Origin: Xestospongia bergquistia
Lineage: Eukaryota > Porifera > Demospongiae > Haplosclerida > Petrosiidae
Direction: 5' to 3'
Length of the DNA: 64,000 nucleotides
Assembly: GCA_963965975.1 (NCBI GenBank)
Contig: OZ014411.1
Location: 25,031,249 to 25,095,248, forward strand
Shown here one piece after another: positions 1-14,419 of this stretch. Made by a program: the position numbers and the translations under genes. Positions within the stretch are counted from its first letter, which is position 1. Each line of letters starts with the position of its first letter. The notes beneath the pieces are model-generated. The model saw only the letters and a list, made by a program, of their open reading frames with translations, searched no databases and had not been told where the DNA came from.

Positions 1-1071
1 TGACACTCATTGTTTAAATACTATAATATTTTGATTCCATGCTTTAATATAGCACAACATTCCAATAAAAAATAGTTTTTTATGTACACACACTTTCAGC
101 ATCTGGTCTGTATTGTAATGATTACACAGAAGAAAGCTACTATAGCAAACTTTGAAATACTGTGAATTAACAAGTTATAGTGATGATAACTTCATATACA
201 CAATAAGTATGTCTCGTATATATCACTGTCGCTATAAATTTGACAAAAAGGTTTGTTAATTTTGCTATTGTACTCTATCATATGATATAATTATACAGTT
301 TGCAGGGTATGTCTAATGTCAAATAGTTTTGTTAATTTTGTTAAAGTACTATATTGTATGAGATAATTATAGAATTTGCTCGATATATATTAGTCAACTA
401 TGTGGTCTAGTACTTGACTTGTTTGCACATATTACCTACTGTTTAGTTACAGATGCTTAGTACCTCATGGCTTCAATAATTAAGCAATAAACTACAAAGG
501 TTATTTTTTTGGCTTCATAATTGGCTTCATTTATTGAATTACACTATTTTAGGGTTTGTTAATAACTCAAAGGTTGACTGTACATCATATTGATGAACTA
601 TGGTAACCGAGACACAGTTGAAATGACAATGTGTGGTAACCGAGACACAGTTGGAATGACAATGTGCTTTTTAAGTGCAAACAACAGCCATTGCATCTTT
701 TTAAAAAAAAACTCAGTGATATAGTGATTTACAAGTTCACTTTAAACTGGACTATATCATTTGACTTCTTGAGTATTTTTTGAGTATTTCTTTATAGCTA
801 ACCACACAAGATGCACCTTGTGTAATTATAACTAGATATAATGTCGATACTGATATCCCCAAGACAATATTATATAAAATAACATTCATTACTCTGACAT
901 TTTATGTCATGTTTAGTATATACCAGTATATGTTGCATTACTTTACTAGAAGTCCGTGCAGCACTATTAGTTAATGGTATAATCATAAGATCTTTTTCTT
1001 GGATTTAGCTGATCGCAAACAAACATTAATAACTTTTAACACTCTTTGTAGCTATAGATTAATAATGTCAG
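1..1071. other. Intergenic region upstream of family copy A1
   Basis: I see no convincing coding exon here. It contains a 33-bp unit repeated twice in tandem (601-633 and 634-666, one mismatch). It also has a looser direct repeat of about 55 bp (about 251-305 and 329-384) sharing a TTTGTTAATTTTG core. The rest is AT-rich and unremarkable. Confidence 0.6.
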
Positions 1072-1082
1072 ACAGGAAGTAA
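1072..1082 (+). promoter_or_regulatory. Conserved ACAGGAAGTAA element upstream of copy A1
   Basis: This GGAA-core (ETS-like) string lies 67 bp before the A1 ATG. A TATATAATG string follows at about 1100. The same element recurs at matching distances before A3 (12521) and A4 (20705), and in degenerate form (ACAGGATATAA, 4941) before A2. A promoter role is inferred from this positional conservation; no factor is shown to bind. Confidence 0.4.
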
Positions 1083-1138
1083 AATCGGATGTATTTGCGA
1101 TATATAATGATTAATAAGGTTTGATTTCTTCAATCGAA

Positions 1139-2147
1139 ATGACTACAATTACTTCCACAACACTTTTAAAAGATTGGGATGTACCAGTGAGCAAAGTGCA
1201 AAAGTTTGTTCCTCTTCTCACTGATTTGCAAGTTCGTTTTGCTGAAATACCTACTGATATCTCCACTATACTAGAGAAGGATAAGAAAAATATAAAAGTG
1301 ATGCCAAAAGCTCTCCAAATACTCATTTCTCATTGTAAGTCATGGCTAGATTTGTTTAAGAAGAAACAGACTGACTCACAAGCACAGGTTCTTCCTCAAT
1401 CACAAGTACCACTGTTGTTACAAACAATATCATCAGATGTTTTTAAGGTATGTGTGATATTAAATACAGCAGAGTATATCACTGGTTCATGTGTGACTCA
1501 AGTTATAGTCACTTACTACATTAACATGCATATTTTATGTCATATACAAGTGTGTTGTACTGATGATTGATAACTGCTAGCTTCATGCCAGCGTATAACG
1601 AAACTTTTGGTTTTTAAGCACATTGAACTATGCCATGATAAGGTATTCAGTATATAACTAGATATTCCTATTGTGTATGAGAGCACTTACAAAAAAGCCA
1701 TAGATAACAATGTATGAAGATGTTGAAGCTCTAATAACACTGTGTTTACTACAAACATGCCTTACAGCATTATTTTGTAATTGTTATAGTAGTACATGAT
1801 CTTCCCCTTATTATGGAAACAGGAAGAGGTCACTCAATACTATGGACAAAAAATAACTGCTCACAAAACTATTAACATGTCATTCATGTTTTACATATCT
1901 CTAGGTATTACATGACACTCTGACACTCCTATCTTCTGAACAAAAATCACTTCAACCAAGTGACTATACTCAAGCTGTCAATAACATGATTGGGGTTATC
2001 TATACAATACACTTTGTACGTAGTAGACATGCTAATGTTTTATTAGAGAACCATTCCAGCTCAAGCTTTGGTGCTCAATCAGCATTTCAGGAAATCATAG
2101 AACTTTTCCATGATTATGACAAGAGAGTACGTGAAATTGGATTATGA
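1139..2147 (+). CDS. Two-exon family copy A1, unknown function
   Basis: I do not recognise this family. Coding exons are 1139-1447 and 1905-2147, joined in phase 0 (AAG|GTATGT donor, ATCTCTAG acceptor), giving 183 residues. Exon 1 carries the family core: KDWDVP, VPLLTDL near residues 25-32, then a DKKNIKVMPKAL stretch, which fits amphipathic helices. Exon 2 opens VLHDT and has LQPSDYTQAVNNMIG and a C-terminal LFHDYDKR..EIGL. No signal peptide, transmembrane segment or known catalytic motif is visible, so I infer a soluble, mostly helical intracellular protein. The start is the ATG that aligns across A1-A4; an in-frame ATG six codons upstream (1121) is not conserved. A1 differs from its sisters in having FAEIPTDI where A3 has FAGLPTDV. 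Reading on past exon 1 adds a spurious C-terminus from the intron. Confidence 0.78.
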
Positions 2148-2243
2148 TGTACTTCTTACTTGTATCATTTTTAGTTTGGACACTTTCAATGTTTTAAATT
2201 GTTTTATTCATAATCATAATAATAATGATAGTAATAATAATAA

Positions 2244-4940
<2,697 letters not shown>

Positions 4941-4951
4941 ACAGGATATAA
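4941..4951 (+). promoter_or_regulatory. Degenerate ACAGGA element upstream of A2
   Basis: ACAGGATATAA sits 73 bp before the A2 ATG, in the position where A1, A3 and A4 carry ACAGGAAGTAA. TATATAATG follows at about 4972. The A2 copy has lost the GGAAGT core, so if the element matters A2 may be regulated differently. Confidence 0.35.
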
Positions 4952-5013
4952 GACTAGACATAGTTGCAGTATATAATGATTAATAAGGTTTGTTTTCTTC
5001 AGTAACAATTGAA

Positions 5014-6407
5014 ATGAGTACCACTACCTCTACAGTACTTTTAAAAGATTGGGATGTACCAGTGAACAAAGTGCAAAAGATCGTTCCTCTTCTCACTGAT
5101 TTACAAGTTCGTTTTGCTGGACTACTTACTGATGTCTCCAATATGTTAGAAAAAGACAAGAAAGATATAAAAGTGATGCCAAAGGCTCTCCAAATACTCA
5201 CTTCTCATTGTAAATCATGGCTAGATTTGTTTACCAAAAAACAGACTGACTCACAAACACAGGTTCTTCCTCAAACACAAGTACCACTGTTGTTACAAAC
5301 AATATCATCAGATGTTTTTAAGGTATGTGTGATATTAAATACAGCACACTATATCACTGGTTCAGATATTGACAGATTTATTGTCAATTGCTAGATGGCA
5401 TTAGCATGCATGTTAACATGTACACACATACTTATTATCATTAAATATGTTGTATGGATAACTGAAAGGTGTTTCATGCCAGCCTGTAAGAAAACTATGA
5501 CAATATTTTCAAAAAATATTTTACAGTTAGAATTATAGATTGATAAAGGTATTTGGCATATAACCAGATATTATATTATATGGGAAAGGTAGGAGAGCAC
5601 TTGCAGAAAAGCCTCAACTGTAGATAATGTATGAAGGAGATGAAGCCATACTAGCACTATATTATGCTATAAAATACAGCACAGTTAAAAGTATATCACT
5701 AGTTCAGATATGGAAGTGTACATGCTTAACTATATTGAGTGTTTTTTATAACATGTACTGTACAACATGCATTATGTATTTACATCAAATGTAAAAAGAC
5801 GTTTTGATGATAATTCTGTTTAATTACATAAATTTTTACTTATGCATAGACTAAGTCATATTATAACCAGGTCATCATATTGTACGAGAAAAGTATTAGT
5901 ACTTGTAGAAAGTAATAATATATGAGGTAATGAAGCCTTAATAACAGTGTGTGTTTACTAGGAAAATGACTTGGCAGGATTACCTAAACATTGTTATAAG
6001 CAGTGGTTGGTCTTCCCCTTATTAAGGATACAGGATGAGCTATTTTACCTTACCATATGTTATAAACGAGGAAATGTTTGTTTGTATCATTCATCACTAT
6101 GGCAACAGATTAAATACTTATCATAAAACAATTTACATGGCATTTATGTTTTACATATCTCTAGGTATTACATGATACCAAGACACTCCTATCTTCTAAA
6201 CAAAAATCACTTCAACCAAGTGACTATACTCAAGCTGTCAATAACATGATAGGGGTTTTCTATACAATACATTTTGTATGTAGTAGATATGCTAACTTTT
6301 CATTAGAGAGTCACTCCAGCTCCAGTTTTGGTGCTCAATCAGCATTTGAAGAAATTATAGAACTCTTCCATGATTATGACAAGAGAATATGTGAAATTGG
6401 ATTATGA
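5014..6407 (+). CDS. Two-exon family copy A2, unknown function
   Basis: Exons are 5014-5322 and 6165-6407 with the same phase-0 junction as A1, encoding 183 residues. The ATG follows CAATTGAA and aligns with the starts of A1, A3 and A4. Exon 1 has KDWDVPVNKVQKIVPLLTDL, then LLTDVSNMLEKDKKDIKVMP. Exon 2 has VLHDTKTLLSSKQ and ends YDKRICEIGL. Both exons are open and splice signals look sound, so the copy appears functional. Its 3' flank (to about 6660) matches those of the other A copies, showing that more than the coding sequence was duplicated. Function is unknown; no known domain is apparent. Confidence 0.8.
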
Positions 6408-7015
6408 TGTATTCCTTACTTGTATTATATTATTTTTATACATTTATAATTTTTGCAAATTGCTTTACATATAACTTGAAATGATTTTGCTCAACTTAAT
6501 ATCTAACTTTCTTTGTGTCAATTGTTCAACTACCTTTCTAACAGTCTCACAATATATATTTGTGTATTATTTACACTTCAAAACACTTTATCAAATTCAT
6601 TTCACAATTAGTCCATTGAAGCAGTAGATTATCAATGGCTGCATCTATCTGAAAAAATGGACATGATGAAGGATTATATAGAAATATAGAGATGTTATTA
6701 CACATAGCAAAGGAAGTGGTGTATTTTAGTTAACTTAAATGTCCATACTGTACACCAGTACTGTGAGATATCTATCTGATTATCATCAGCCTTCTATAAC
6801 ATTATTTATGACAATCACATATATTATATCTAAAGCAACTTGGGAACAACTCCAATAAATTCACAATAACTAAAGGCTAAACAATTAGATATCAGTCAAA
6901 AGTAACAATAACCCAATACAAAGCTTTTGCTCAAAATCAAACTTTATACTTACAAATTTCATTCAAAATAATTATAATTCCAACTAAAGAATACTCCTAT
7001 AGTATATGGATTATA
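6408..7015. other. A2 3' flank, no gene seen
   Basis: This is AT-rich sequence homologous to the 3' flanks of the other A copies as far as about 6660, then unique sequence. No coding exon or RNA gene is supported. Confidence 0.5.
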
Positions 7016-7019
7016 ATTG

Positions 7020-8530
7020 TTTTTAACATCCCTCTGTTGAGTAAATGATAGGGGGGACTTAGTACCATAACATTGTCTACAAGCTTGAGAGAGACAAGAC
7101 ACATGTAGATGTACTGAGTAATCTACTCTTATCAGACACAGCCAAGCATGTCCTAATACCAGGATAGATTTTTCTAATATTAGAATAAATTGACTTTAAT
7201 GACACTTGTTACTGTACTGACCACAAACCATTGATCTATGTACTAAATGAACAAAATTAATAATAACCTAGTCCACAGCTCAGTTGTAGAGATGGGCTCT
7301 TGCTTTAACCTCATAGCCCCATACCATTGTCTACAAGTTGAGGAAAGACCAGCCATAAGTAGATACACTGAGTCATCTACCTTATCAGACACAGCCATAC
7401 ATATCCCAATACCAGGAGACATCCTTTTATTATTAGAACAAATTATCCTCTCACCAGTTGATTCCCATATTACTGACAAAGACCCAGTGCTATCCTGCAT
7501 AAAGACAATGTAATGTAGTAATGATCCCCATCAAACCCAACCTGTTTGAGCCCCTTTAGCAGAAAAGTGAATCAGCTGTCACTATAGAATGGCTGCTTGT
7601 TATGGGGGTCACTTGTCATCATCCCACCACCTGGCCAGGCAGCACTCCTATATCAAGTTGACCATCTCCTAAATTGCACACCAGATCAGCAAGAGAACAA
7701 CTATAGAAGCATCCACTCCTAAAATTAAGATCATTCCTAGGCCTCCTAAATTATTTCAAGAAGTCATTCCTCCTTATCTAGCATCTGAATTGACACCACT
7801 AACCTCTCTTCTTCACAAGGAATGAAGCCAGTTCTAGACTTTACTGAAGACAAAGCTGTCAAGCTGTCCAAACAACTCCTGAGCCCTTTTAAGACGTTAG
7901 TCCATTTCGATTATTTTGACCCAAAGAAATCTCTGCTTGTGGCCTGTGATCTATCTCCCTATGGAGTAGATATAGCTTTGTTGCACAAGCTGGGAGTCGG
8001 AACAGAGTGCTCTGTTAGTTTTGCTTCAAGATCATTGTATCCTGCTGAATGAAAATATTAACAGCTTGATAAAGAGGCTTTGCCTATTGTTTTCATAGTA
8101 AAGATGTTTCATAAATAGATGAACCTGTACGGACAACAGCATCAGTTCAACAAGCCATTGACCAATTTATGAACACAGCATGGACATTGATATAGATAAT
8201 CTTATACCACCAGTACTTACCCCCACAAATTTGGGAATGGCTCTCAAACCCCAAGTCCAGAGTACATCTAGATTATGCAGGCCCATTTCTCGGGGAATTT
8301 GCTTTATTATCATTGATACTCATTCCCAATTGACTGACATCAACTGAAACAACCATAAAAAATATGTAATTTATTTGTCCTATTTGGCCTCCCACAAATG
8401 ATTGTCACCGATCATGAGACTCGATTTACAAGCAATAAGCTTTAAGGATTTCTTCAAAAAAATGGAATTTACTTTATGTCATTGATACAGTGAATATAGG
8501 AGAAACCTTGTCCTCCTGTTCTAGTTCTTT
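7020..8530 (+). pseudogene. Scrambled Ty3/gypsy RNase H-integrase fragments
   Basis: Several pieces of a gypsy-type pol polyprotein are recognisable but broken and out of order. About 7205-7250 encodes TVLTDHKPLIYVLNEQ, the RNase H TDHKPL block. About 7370-7513 encodes a SDTAIHIPIPGDILLLLE linker typical of this clade. About 7575-7660 resembles the integrase zinc-binding region (..GVT..IIPPPGQAALL.. in shifting frames). About 7822-8052 encodes FDPKKSLLVACDLSPYGV and ends FASRSLYPAE, a region that should precede TDHKPL. About 8195-8330 encodes the integrase-core start (WEWLSNPKSRVHLDYAGPF). About 8397-8480 is the later integrase core with stops. A partial duplicate of the 7300-7440 linker lies at about 7070-7190. 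The order and frameshifts show a rearranged, dead element. Confidence 0.75.
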
Positions 8531-8599
8531 CTATGAAGTAGTGTTTGTTTCTTCTACGTTGTTGGTACTCCTTTCCCAACAAGAATAGTCAGCTCTCTC

Positions 8600-9304
8600 C
8601 CATTGATTTTATTTGATTTACTGTTTTTTTTTGTTTCTTTGTCTCTTTTGACATATTCTGGAAATGTGCCCTTTTTTCCACAACATTTATAGATTGATAG
8701 TCTGCAATTCAAAGGTCAGGCAGGTGTCTAGGACAATGAGCAGTGGCTAGACCTCTGTGGGCAAGGTGTGAAAGTATGAAACACAGCAGCAGTAACACCC
8801 TGAGGTAACTCAGCTTGACAGTTCTCTGGGTCTATACTGACAGGAATGTCGAAAGCCTTTTTGAGGTCTAAATCTGCTTCCATTAACAGTCACTTCTTAA
8901 TGGTTTCATTTCTTAGCCCACAATCCATAAACCAGTCTGACCTACAAGGCTTCTCTAGGTAATGATGAGTTTTCATAGTTCAGCCACATAATTAGCAACA
9001 GTTTGTTGTATCTTTCAATGAAAGTTGTAGTGCTCCACAATGACAAGTGGAATCATTTTAAAATACTTTAGCAGGACTTCTATGAGCTTCTCAAAAGTCT
9101 AGGTAGATGCTTGAATAAAGGCCACAAGACATCTCAATAACATATAAGCTTTCAGTTAAATAAGCATTAGAGAAAGGCTCTGGAGGGCATCCTTGCATTA
9201 TGTTGTTTCTTAGAAAGAATCGTGCTAGTCACTCCGCATGCAGCACAACCATCTGTGTCTGGGTCATATGGTTCACTTTGGCCAATAGTACCCATCACTG
9301 ACAT
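8600..9304 (-). pseudogene. Ty3/gypsy gag remnant, inverted to the pol pieces
   Basis: Reading the minus strand from an ATG at 9304, the start MSVMGTIGQSEPYDPDTD is characteristic of gypsy gag in invertebrates. Further on, with frameshifts and stops, come a WFMDCGLRNETIKK segment and a LLMEADLDLKKAFDI segment (gag capsid). Near 8690-8640 there is a degenerate CCHC zinc knuckle (KCCGKKG) that has lost its later ligands. It lies head-to-head with the plus-strand integrase remnant, so two insertions or an inversion are needed. Not functional. Confidence 0.65.
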
Positions 9305-9972
9305 TGTTACCACTTGTTATGTACATATATCTTAGATAAAGTCAACTTAAATAACATTGAGAATAAAATTGCTCAAAGTTAACCATATGTTCATACACTA
9401 TCATGCGATACATCAAAACCAATAAAAATATATTACACAATTGAATTCATAACATGTTGGCAAGAGTTTATGAAAGAAGACTTACCATTCCTAATACCTT
9501 TTTTAACCCATTACAGAACATTCTCTTGCCGGACATCACAGCTGGACCAACCTCCCAATCAAGTACTTTGGACACAATAAACACAGAGTCATAATTAAAT
9601 CCCTATATTGATGAATCACCAAAGTAGAACCAGGCCAAAAGGACGAGGAACCTACATTCCTGATATACCAAAGAGTAAAACGCATTCATAAACTGCCAAA
9701 CAGATACATGCCAACTATGTAATTTATTAGGGAGAGATGTAGTAACCCCAAACTAATTATAACAGCCCTGAAAACCTTTGAACACAAACAGATTTGATTA
9801 CTTACATGACTGTAATCCTTAACTATTTAAGTGCATCCTCATTCTGTCTCTGTCTCTCTCTTCAAATGAGAAAGTTGATGTCAAAATATACAATTACCAT
9901 TCCTAACTATTATATACTATACATTGTAATTGCTATCAAAGTATACTTGTCTTAACCTTTACTCCACAAACA
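9305..9972. mobile_element. Gypsy end with polypurine tract and LTR-like sequence
   Basis: A purine run (GGGAGAGA, about 9730-9737) is followed at 9738 by TGTAGTAACCCC. This is the expected arrangement of polypurine tract and start of a plus-oriented 3' LTR, which could end at ..CACAAACA (9972), giving about 235 bp. The block from 9305 to about 9980 has a diverged direct copy at about 18845-19610, which supports a repeat boundary near here. The LTR limits are inferred from TG..CA ends and not from a matching partner in the same element. Confidence 0.45.
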
Positions 9973-10710
9973 CTAGTGGATTCAATTTCCATTTATGTCA
10001 ATACTGTACAAACATGTTCCTACCTTATTTTGCTATAGTCATTACAAACAGGATGTTGGCAATCTTACATGAAGCAGTATGTATATGCTGTGCATAAACA
10101 TATACACATAACATATTTACTAAAAGTAAAAATTGATGAACTTTGCACAACTTAAAATAAATAATATGGATTAAAGCTTTGTCAACCATTGGATAGTAGA
10201 TTAGTAGTTAAAGTAGAAGAAGCCCATTTGTGTCAGCTGTTGATAATTGCATGAACATACCAAAAAAGGTCTAATTCTTGTCCTAGATATCCAAGTCTAT
10301 TCTCTTTAATAGCTACTTGTTAATAATGAAGTCTGCTAACACACATAATTTTAACTCTCCAAAATTAGAGTTCAGGAGTTCATAACATGGCTTATCCATT
10401 CTGTAAAAAATAGTCCCATTAATGTTCACAGATAATTGAGTACATACTACTATTTATAGCCTAATAAACACATGTAATGTTTATTAGGCTATAAATAGTA
10501 TAGGTGAACTCTCCCAAAATATATTTTCAAGAGTTCATTAAAATGACTTGTTCATAAATAATTGAGTACAAACTACTATGTATAGCCTAATAAACATAAG
10601 TAATGTTTTGATAATGCTCCTGACTCAGCTGCAGGTCACAATAAAGGCAGAATAGTATGTACATAGGTCATCAAAATATTTCCTTTTTGCTAAAACAGTT
10701 ACATCATGAT
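9973..10710. other. Repeat-derived intergenic sequence
   Basis: No gene is seen. Much of it (about 10000-10650) is similar to stretches near 11400-11700 and 19600-20130, so it belongs to a segmentally duplicated block. A 22-bp perfect inverted repeat (ACTATTTATAGCCTAATAAA.. at 10449-10470 and its complement at 10478-10499, 7-base loop) forms a strong hairpin. Confidence 0.55.
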
Positions 10711-10860
10711 ACAAAGAGTTGTTCCCCTACTCACTAATGTGCAAAGTCAGTTGCTTTGTTGGACTACCTTCTAACATCTCCAGTATACTCGAAAAGATTA
10801 AGAAATGAAGACAGCTCATCAAAGGCACTCAAACTATTCACTTCTCATTGTAAATAATGA
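10711..10860 (+). pseudogene. Exon-1 relic of family A
   Basis: The stretch reads like the middle of family exon 1 at the DNA level (GTTCCCCTACTCACTAATGT.., TTGTTGGACTACCTTCTAACATCTCC, then CTTCTCATTGTAAATAATG). It has a stop-bearing frame and deletions, and no start or donor site. It is a decayed extra copy between A2 and A3. A shorter relic of the same exon lies at about 11742-11776. Confidence 0.7.
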
Positions 10861-11741
10861 CAAAGTAATACCTCTGCAAATAGCAACATATCCAGATAAT
10901 AATAAAGAAAACAGAGGTTGGGACCAAATATTTAAATAGCAATAACAAAACATAAATATATAAAAAAAGAAATTTTATAATGTACGGATGGTGCTGGCAG
11001 TAAACGCATCTTAAACAAGCCCAAATAGGAATCATAGAATGGACATCCTTCATAATAGCAACACAAAAGTGACATATTTAAGTTAAGACAGAAGTTATAA
11101 GTTAGTTTCAGGAATTTTACTGTGCTCACAACACAGCAAAATATTGTTTGTTAATACAACTATTGTGTTCAGGTATAATTTTGTGTAGTTACTATATAGG
11201 AATGTCGATACTGCCAATCCTTCATTGACCTTGTTACATGAAACAGCCTAATTTGAGCAGTTATTACATAATTTGAATTCTGATTCAGTGTTAGGTAAGA
11301 AATTAGACATGCATGAAAGCATTCAGCCCATCCTAAACACCAGAAAGCATCACACTTCAGTTGATAGCAATACTAAATAGCAGCCATTATCCCTTTATTT
11401 CTTAAAAATAAAATTTGATGAACCTTGCACAACTTAAAATAAGCAATATGTTGTCCTAGATATCCAAATATATTATCTCTAATAACTATTTGTCAATAAT
11501 GAAGTCTACTAACACACATAAGTTTAATTCTCCCAAACTAGAGTTCAACAGTTCAATAAAATAACTTGTTCCAGTTACATTCATAGACAATCAAAGTACA
11601 TACTATATATAGACTAATAAAGTCAAAATGAGTAATGTTTTGATAGATGTTCCTGACTCAGTTGCAGATCACAATAAAGGCAGATGTAGTATGTACATAG
11701 CTCATCAAAACATTTCCATTCTTGTTATTAACAGTTACATT

Positions 11742-11776
11742 CTGTTACAAAGGGTTGTTTCCTTACTCACTGATGA
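11742..11776 (+). pseudogene. Short second exon-1 relic of family A
   Basis: TTACAAAGGGTTGTTTCCTTACTCACTGATGA matches the PLLTDL-coding part of exon 1. Its flanks repeat those of the relic at 10711. Only about 35 bp is recognisable. Confidence 0.45.
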
Positions 11777-11779
11777 ACA

Positions 11780-12520
11780 TATTTTAAATAAAAATAACAA
11801 ATGTAAATAAATATTTTTAAAATGTGAAAATTTTTTTTACTAATATAGGGATGGCAGCAAACACATCTCAAACAAACCTAATTAGGAATCATAGTATGGA
11901 CATCCTTCATAGTATCCACACAAAGTGCCATATTTAAGTTAAGACAAAGGTTATAAGTTTGTTTCAGGAAATTTTACTGTGCTCACAACACAGCAAAATA
12001 TTGTTTGCAAATATAACTATTGTGTTCAGGTACATTTGTGTAGTTACTATATAGGAATGTTGATATTGCTAATCCTACTTTGGCCTTGTTACATGAAACA
12101 GCCTTATTTGAGCAGTCATTACATAATTTGAATTCTGATTCAGTGCACGTGGGTGATACTCTGCGTAAGAAATCAGACATGTACGAAAGCATTCAGCCCA
12201 TCTTACACATCAGTAATCAAACCCACTTCCTCTTTTGCGTAAAATTTCACAATAATGTCATTGTTTATTTATATACCATTAAAATAGGTGTCTTGACTTT
12301 ATAGCCATCTACATGAAATGTATATACCAGTACATGGTATATTACTTTACTGGAAGTCCTAGCTTACAGCATAATGAACTAAAGATAGCAACTTTTTCTC
12401 CATATTAAGTCAATTTGTTTAATTGTTTAAATAAGCTAGCTGATCTCATAAGTGCATGCTATAATAACTCATTGAGAATATTTATAGCCATATAGGCTGA
12501 TTACAAGAAGCCAGCCGTTG
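11780..12520. other. A3 5' flank, part of a duplicated block
   Basis: No coding exon is supported. About 11830-12360 is similar both to about 11000-11340 and to about 20160-20480 upstream of A4, including the shared string AAGCATTCAGCCCATC and the stretch before TATATACCAGTACATGGTA. Confidence 0.5.
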
Positions 12521-12531
12521 ACAGGAAGTAA
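12521..12531 (+). promoter_or_regulatory. Conserved ACAGGAAGTAA element upstream of A3
   Basis: Exact match to the A1 element, 72 bp before the A3 ATG. TAATATGTAATG follows at about 12537. Regulatory role inferred from conservation among paralogues. Confidence 0.4.
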
Positions 12532-12592
12532 GACTATAATATGTAATGTTTAATAAAAGCCCTTTCCTGTATTTGAGAGCAATTCAGTTGAA

Positions 12593-13668
12593 ATGACTGC
12601 CACTGCCTCTACAGTACTTTTAAAAGATTGGGATGTACCAGTGAACGCAGTCCAAAAGATCGTTCCTCTTCTCACTGATTTACAAGTTCGTTTTGCTGGA
12701 CTACCTACTGATGTCTCCACTATATTAGAAGAGGACAAGAAAGATATAAAAGTGATGCCAAAGGCTCTCCAAATACTCACTTCTCATTGTAAATCATGGC
12801 TAGACATGTTTAACAAGAAACAGACTGACTCACAAGCACAGGTTCTTCCTCAAACACAAATACCACTGTTGTTACAAACCATATCATCAGATGTTTTTAA
12901 GGTATGTATACTATTAAAAACAGCACAGTATATCACTAGTTCATATGTGACTGAAATTATAGTCACTTACTAGATTAACATGCATGTATTATGTCCTGTA
13001 TAAGTGAGTGCATCATAGTATAGTGAGTTTGCTTTGATGATTGATAACTGGTTTATCCCAGCCCATGAGAAAAGCTTTTGATATTTAAGTGCATATTTAG
13101 AATTATACATTCATAAAGGTATTCAGTGTATAATAATCTTTATATTGTATGGAAAAAGTATGAGAGCAGTTGCAGTAACCTATTGGTAAAAATGTATAAA
13201 TGAGATGAAGCCTTAATAACACCACGGGGTTACTAACATACCGTGTCAGCATTATTTTAATAATACTAATATGTAGTAAGTAGTTTTCCCCTTATTGGGG
13301 ATACAAATGAACTACATATTCCACCATATTCTAAACAAGGAAGAGGTTATTTATATCACTCATTACTATGGATACACATTGAACACTAACTATTAACATG
13401 TCTTTCATGTTCTACATATCCCTAGGTATTACATGATACCAAGACACTCCTATCTTCTGAACAAAAATCACTTCAACCAAGTGACTATACTCAAGCTGTC
13501 AATAACATGATAGGGGTTTTCTATACAATACACTTTGTATGTAGTAGATATGCTAACTTTTCATTAGAGAGTCACTCCAGCTCAGGTTTTGGTGTTCAAT
13601 CAGCATTTAAAGAAATCACAGGACTCTTCCATGATTATGACAAGAGAGTATGTGAAATTGGACTATGA
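12593..13668 (+). CDS. Two-exon family copy A3, unknown function
   Basis: Exons 12593-12901 and 13426-13668 join in phase 0 to give 183 residues. The start ATG follows CAGTTGAA as in A4. Exon 1 reads KDWDVPVNAVQKIVPLLTDL, FAGLPTDVSTILEEDKKDI, VMPKALQILTSHCKSWLDMF. Exon 2 begins VLHDTKTLLSSEQ, has the SDYTQAVNNMIG block and ends YDKRVCEIGL. Near the end it has FGVQSAFKEITGLFHDY where the other A copies keep EEIIELFHDY or similar. The acceptor (ATCCCTAG) differs slightly from ATCTCTAG in its sisters but remains canonical. All signals are intact. Confidence 0.8.
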
Positions 13669-14345
13669 TGCATTCCTTACTTATATCACATTAACTTGAA
13701 CATTTTGCTTTATACATATAATATTATGTATATAAAAATTGAAATGATTTTGCTTAACTTAATATTCACTTTCTTTGTGTCTATTGTTCAATTACTTCTA
13801 TAATACTCTCACAGCATATGTACATTGTTTACACTTTAAACACTTTGTTGTATTAATTTCACAGTCAGTCCACTAACCTGGCAATTTACCAATGGCTGTA
13901 TGTAATTACAAAATGAAGACATGATTACACATCAAAAGATTATAGATATAGAAATAGTTATACCTATGAGATGGTACTACGGACACATCATTGTGAAGTA
14001 CAAATGCCATACAAGTACTTATACCATTTTGAAAACTAATCCCTATGGAATTTAAGTTCATATAATTCAACACTATGACAAGAGGAAACATGTAATTAGG
14101 AGTTACAGCTGTTCTAATTTAAACTCCATAATGAAAGCACCCACATACACATATATGATAATTCCTTTGTATAACTAGTGGTATAATCTCATTTCTGAGT
14201 AGCAACATCTATGAGCAAGATCCCATTTATAAACTTGTAGGGATAGTGAAATATCAGAGTAGACACTACTCTTAATTATACACTCCACAGAAAACAATAT
14301 TTAATAGTTCTATATCAGACAGGGATGGGGTCAAATACATTGAAT
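13669..14345. other. A3 3' flank
   Basis: No gene seen. The stretch up to about 14260 is homologous to the region 21850-22450 downstream of A4, including GAAAGCAC..CATACACAT and AACTAGTGG.ATAA blocks. Both therefore derive from one duplication. An (AAATAC)n-rich stretch follows at about 14353-14411. Confidence 0.55.
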
Positions 14346-14419
14346 AGTACTTAAATACAAATACAAATACTTTCAAAATAGGAATACAAAATACAAATAC
14401 AAATACTTATAGCAGGAAT

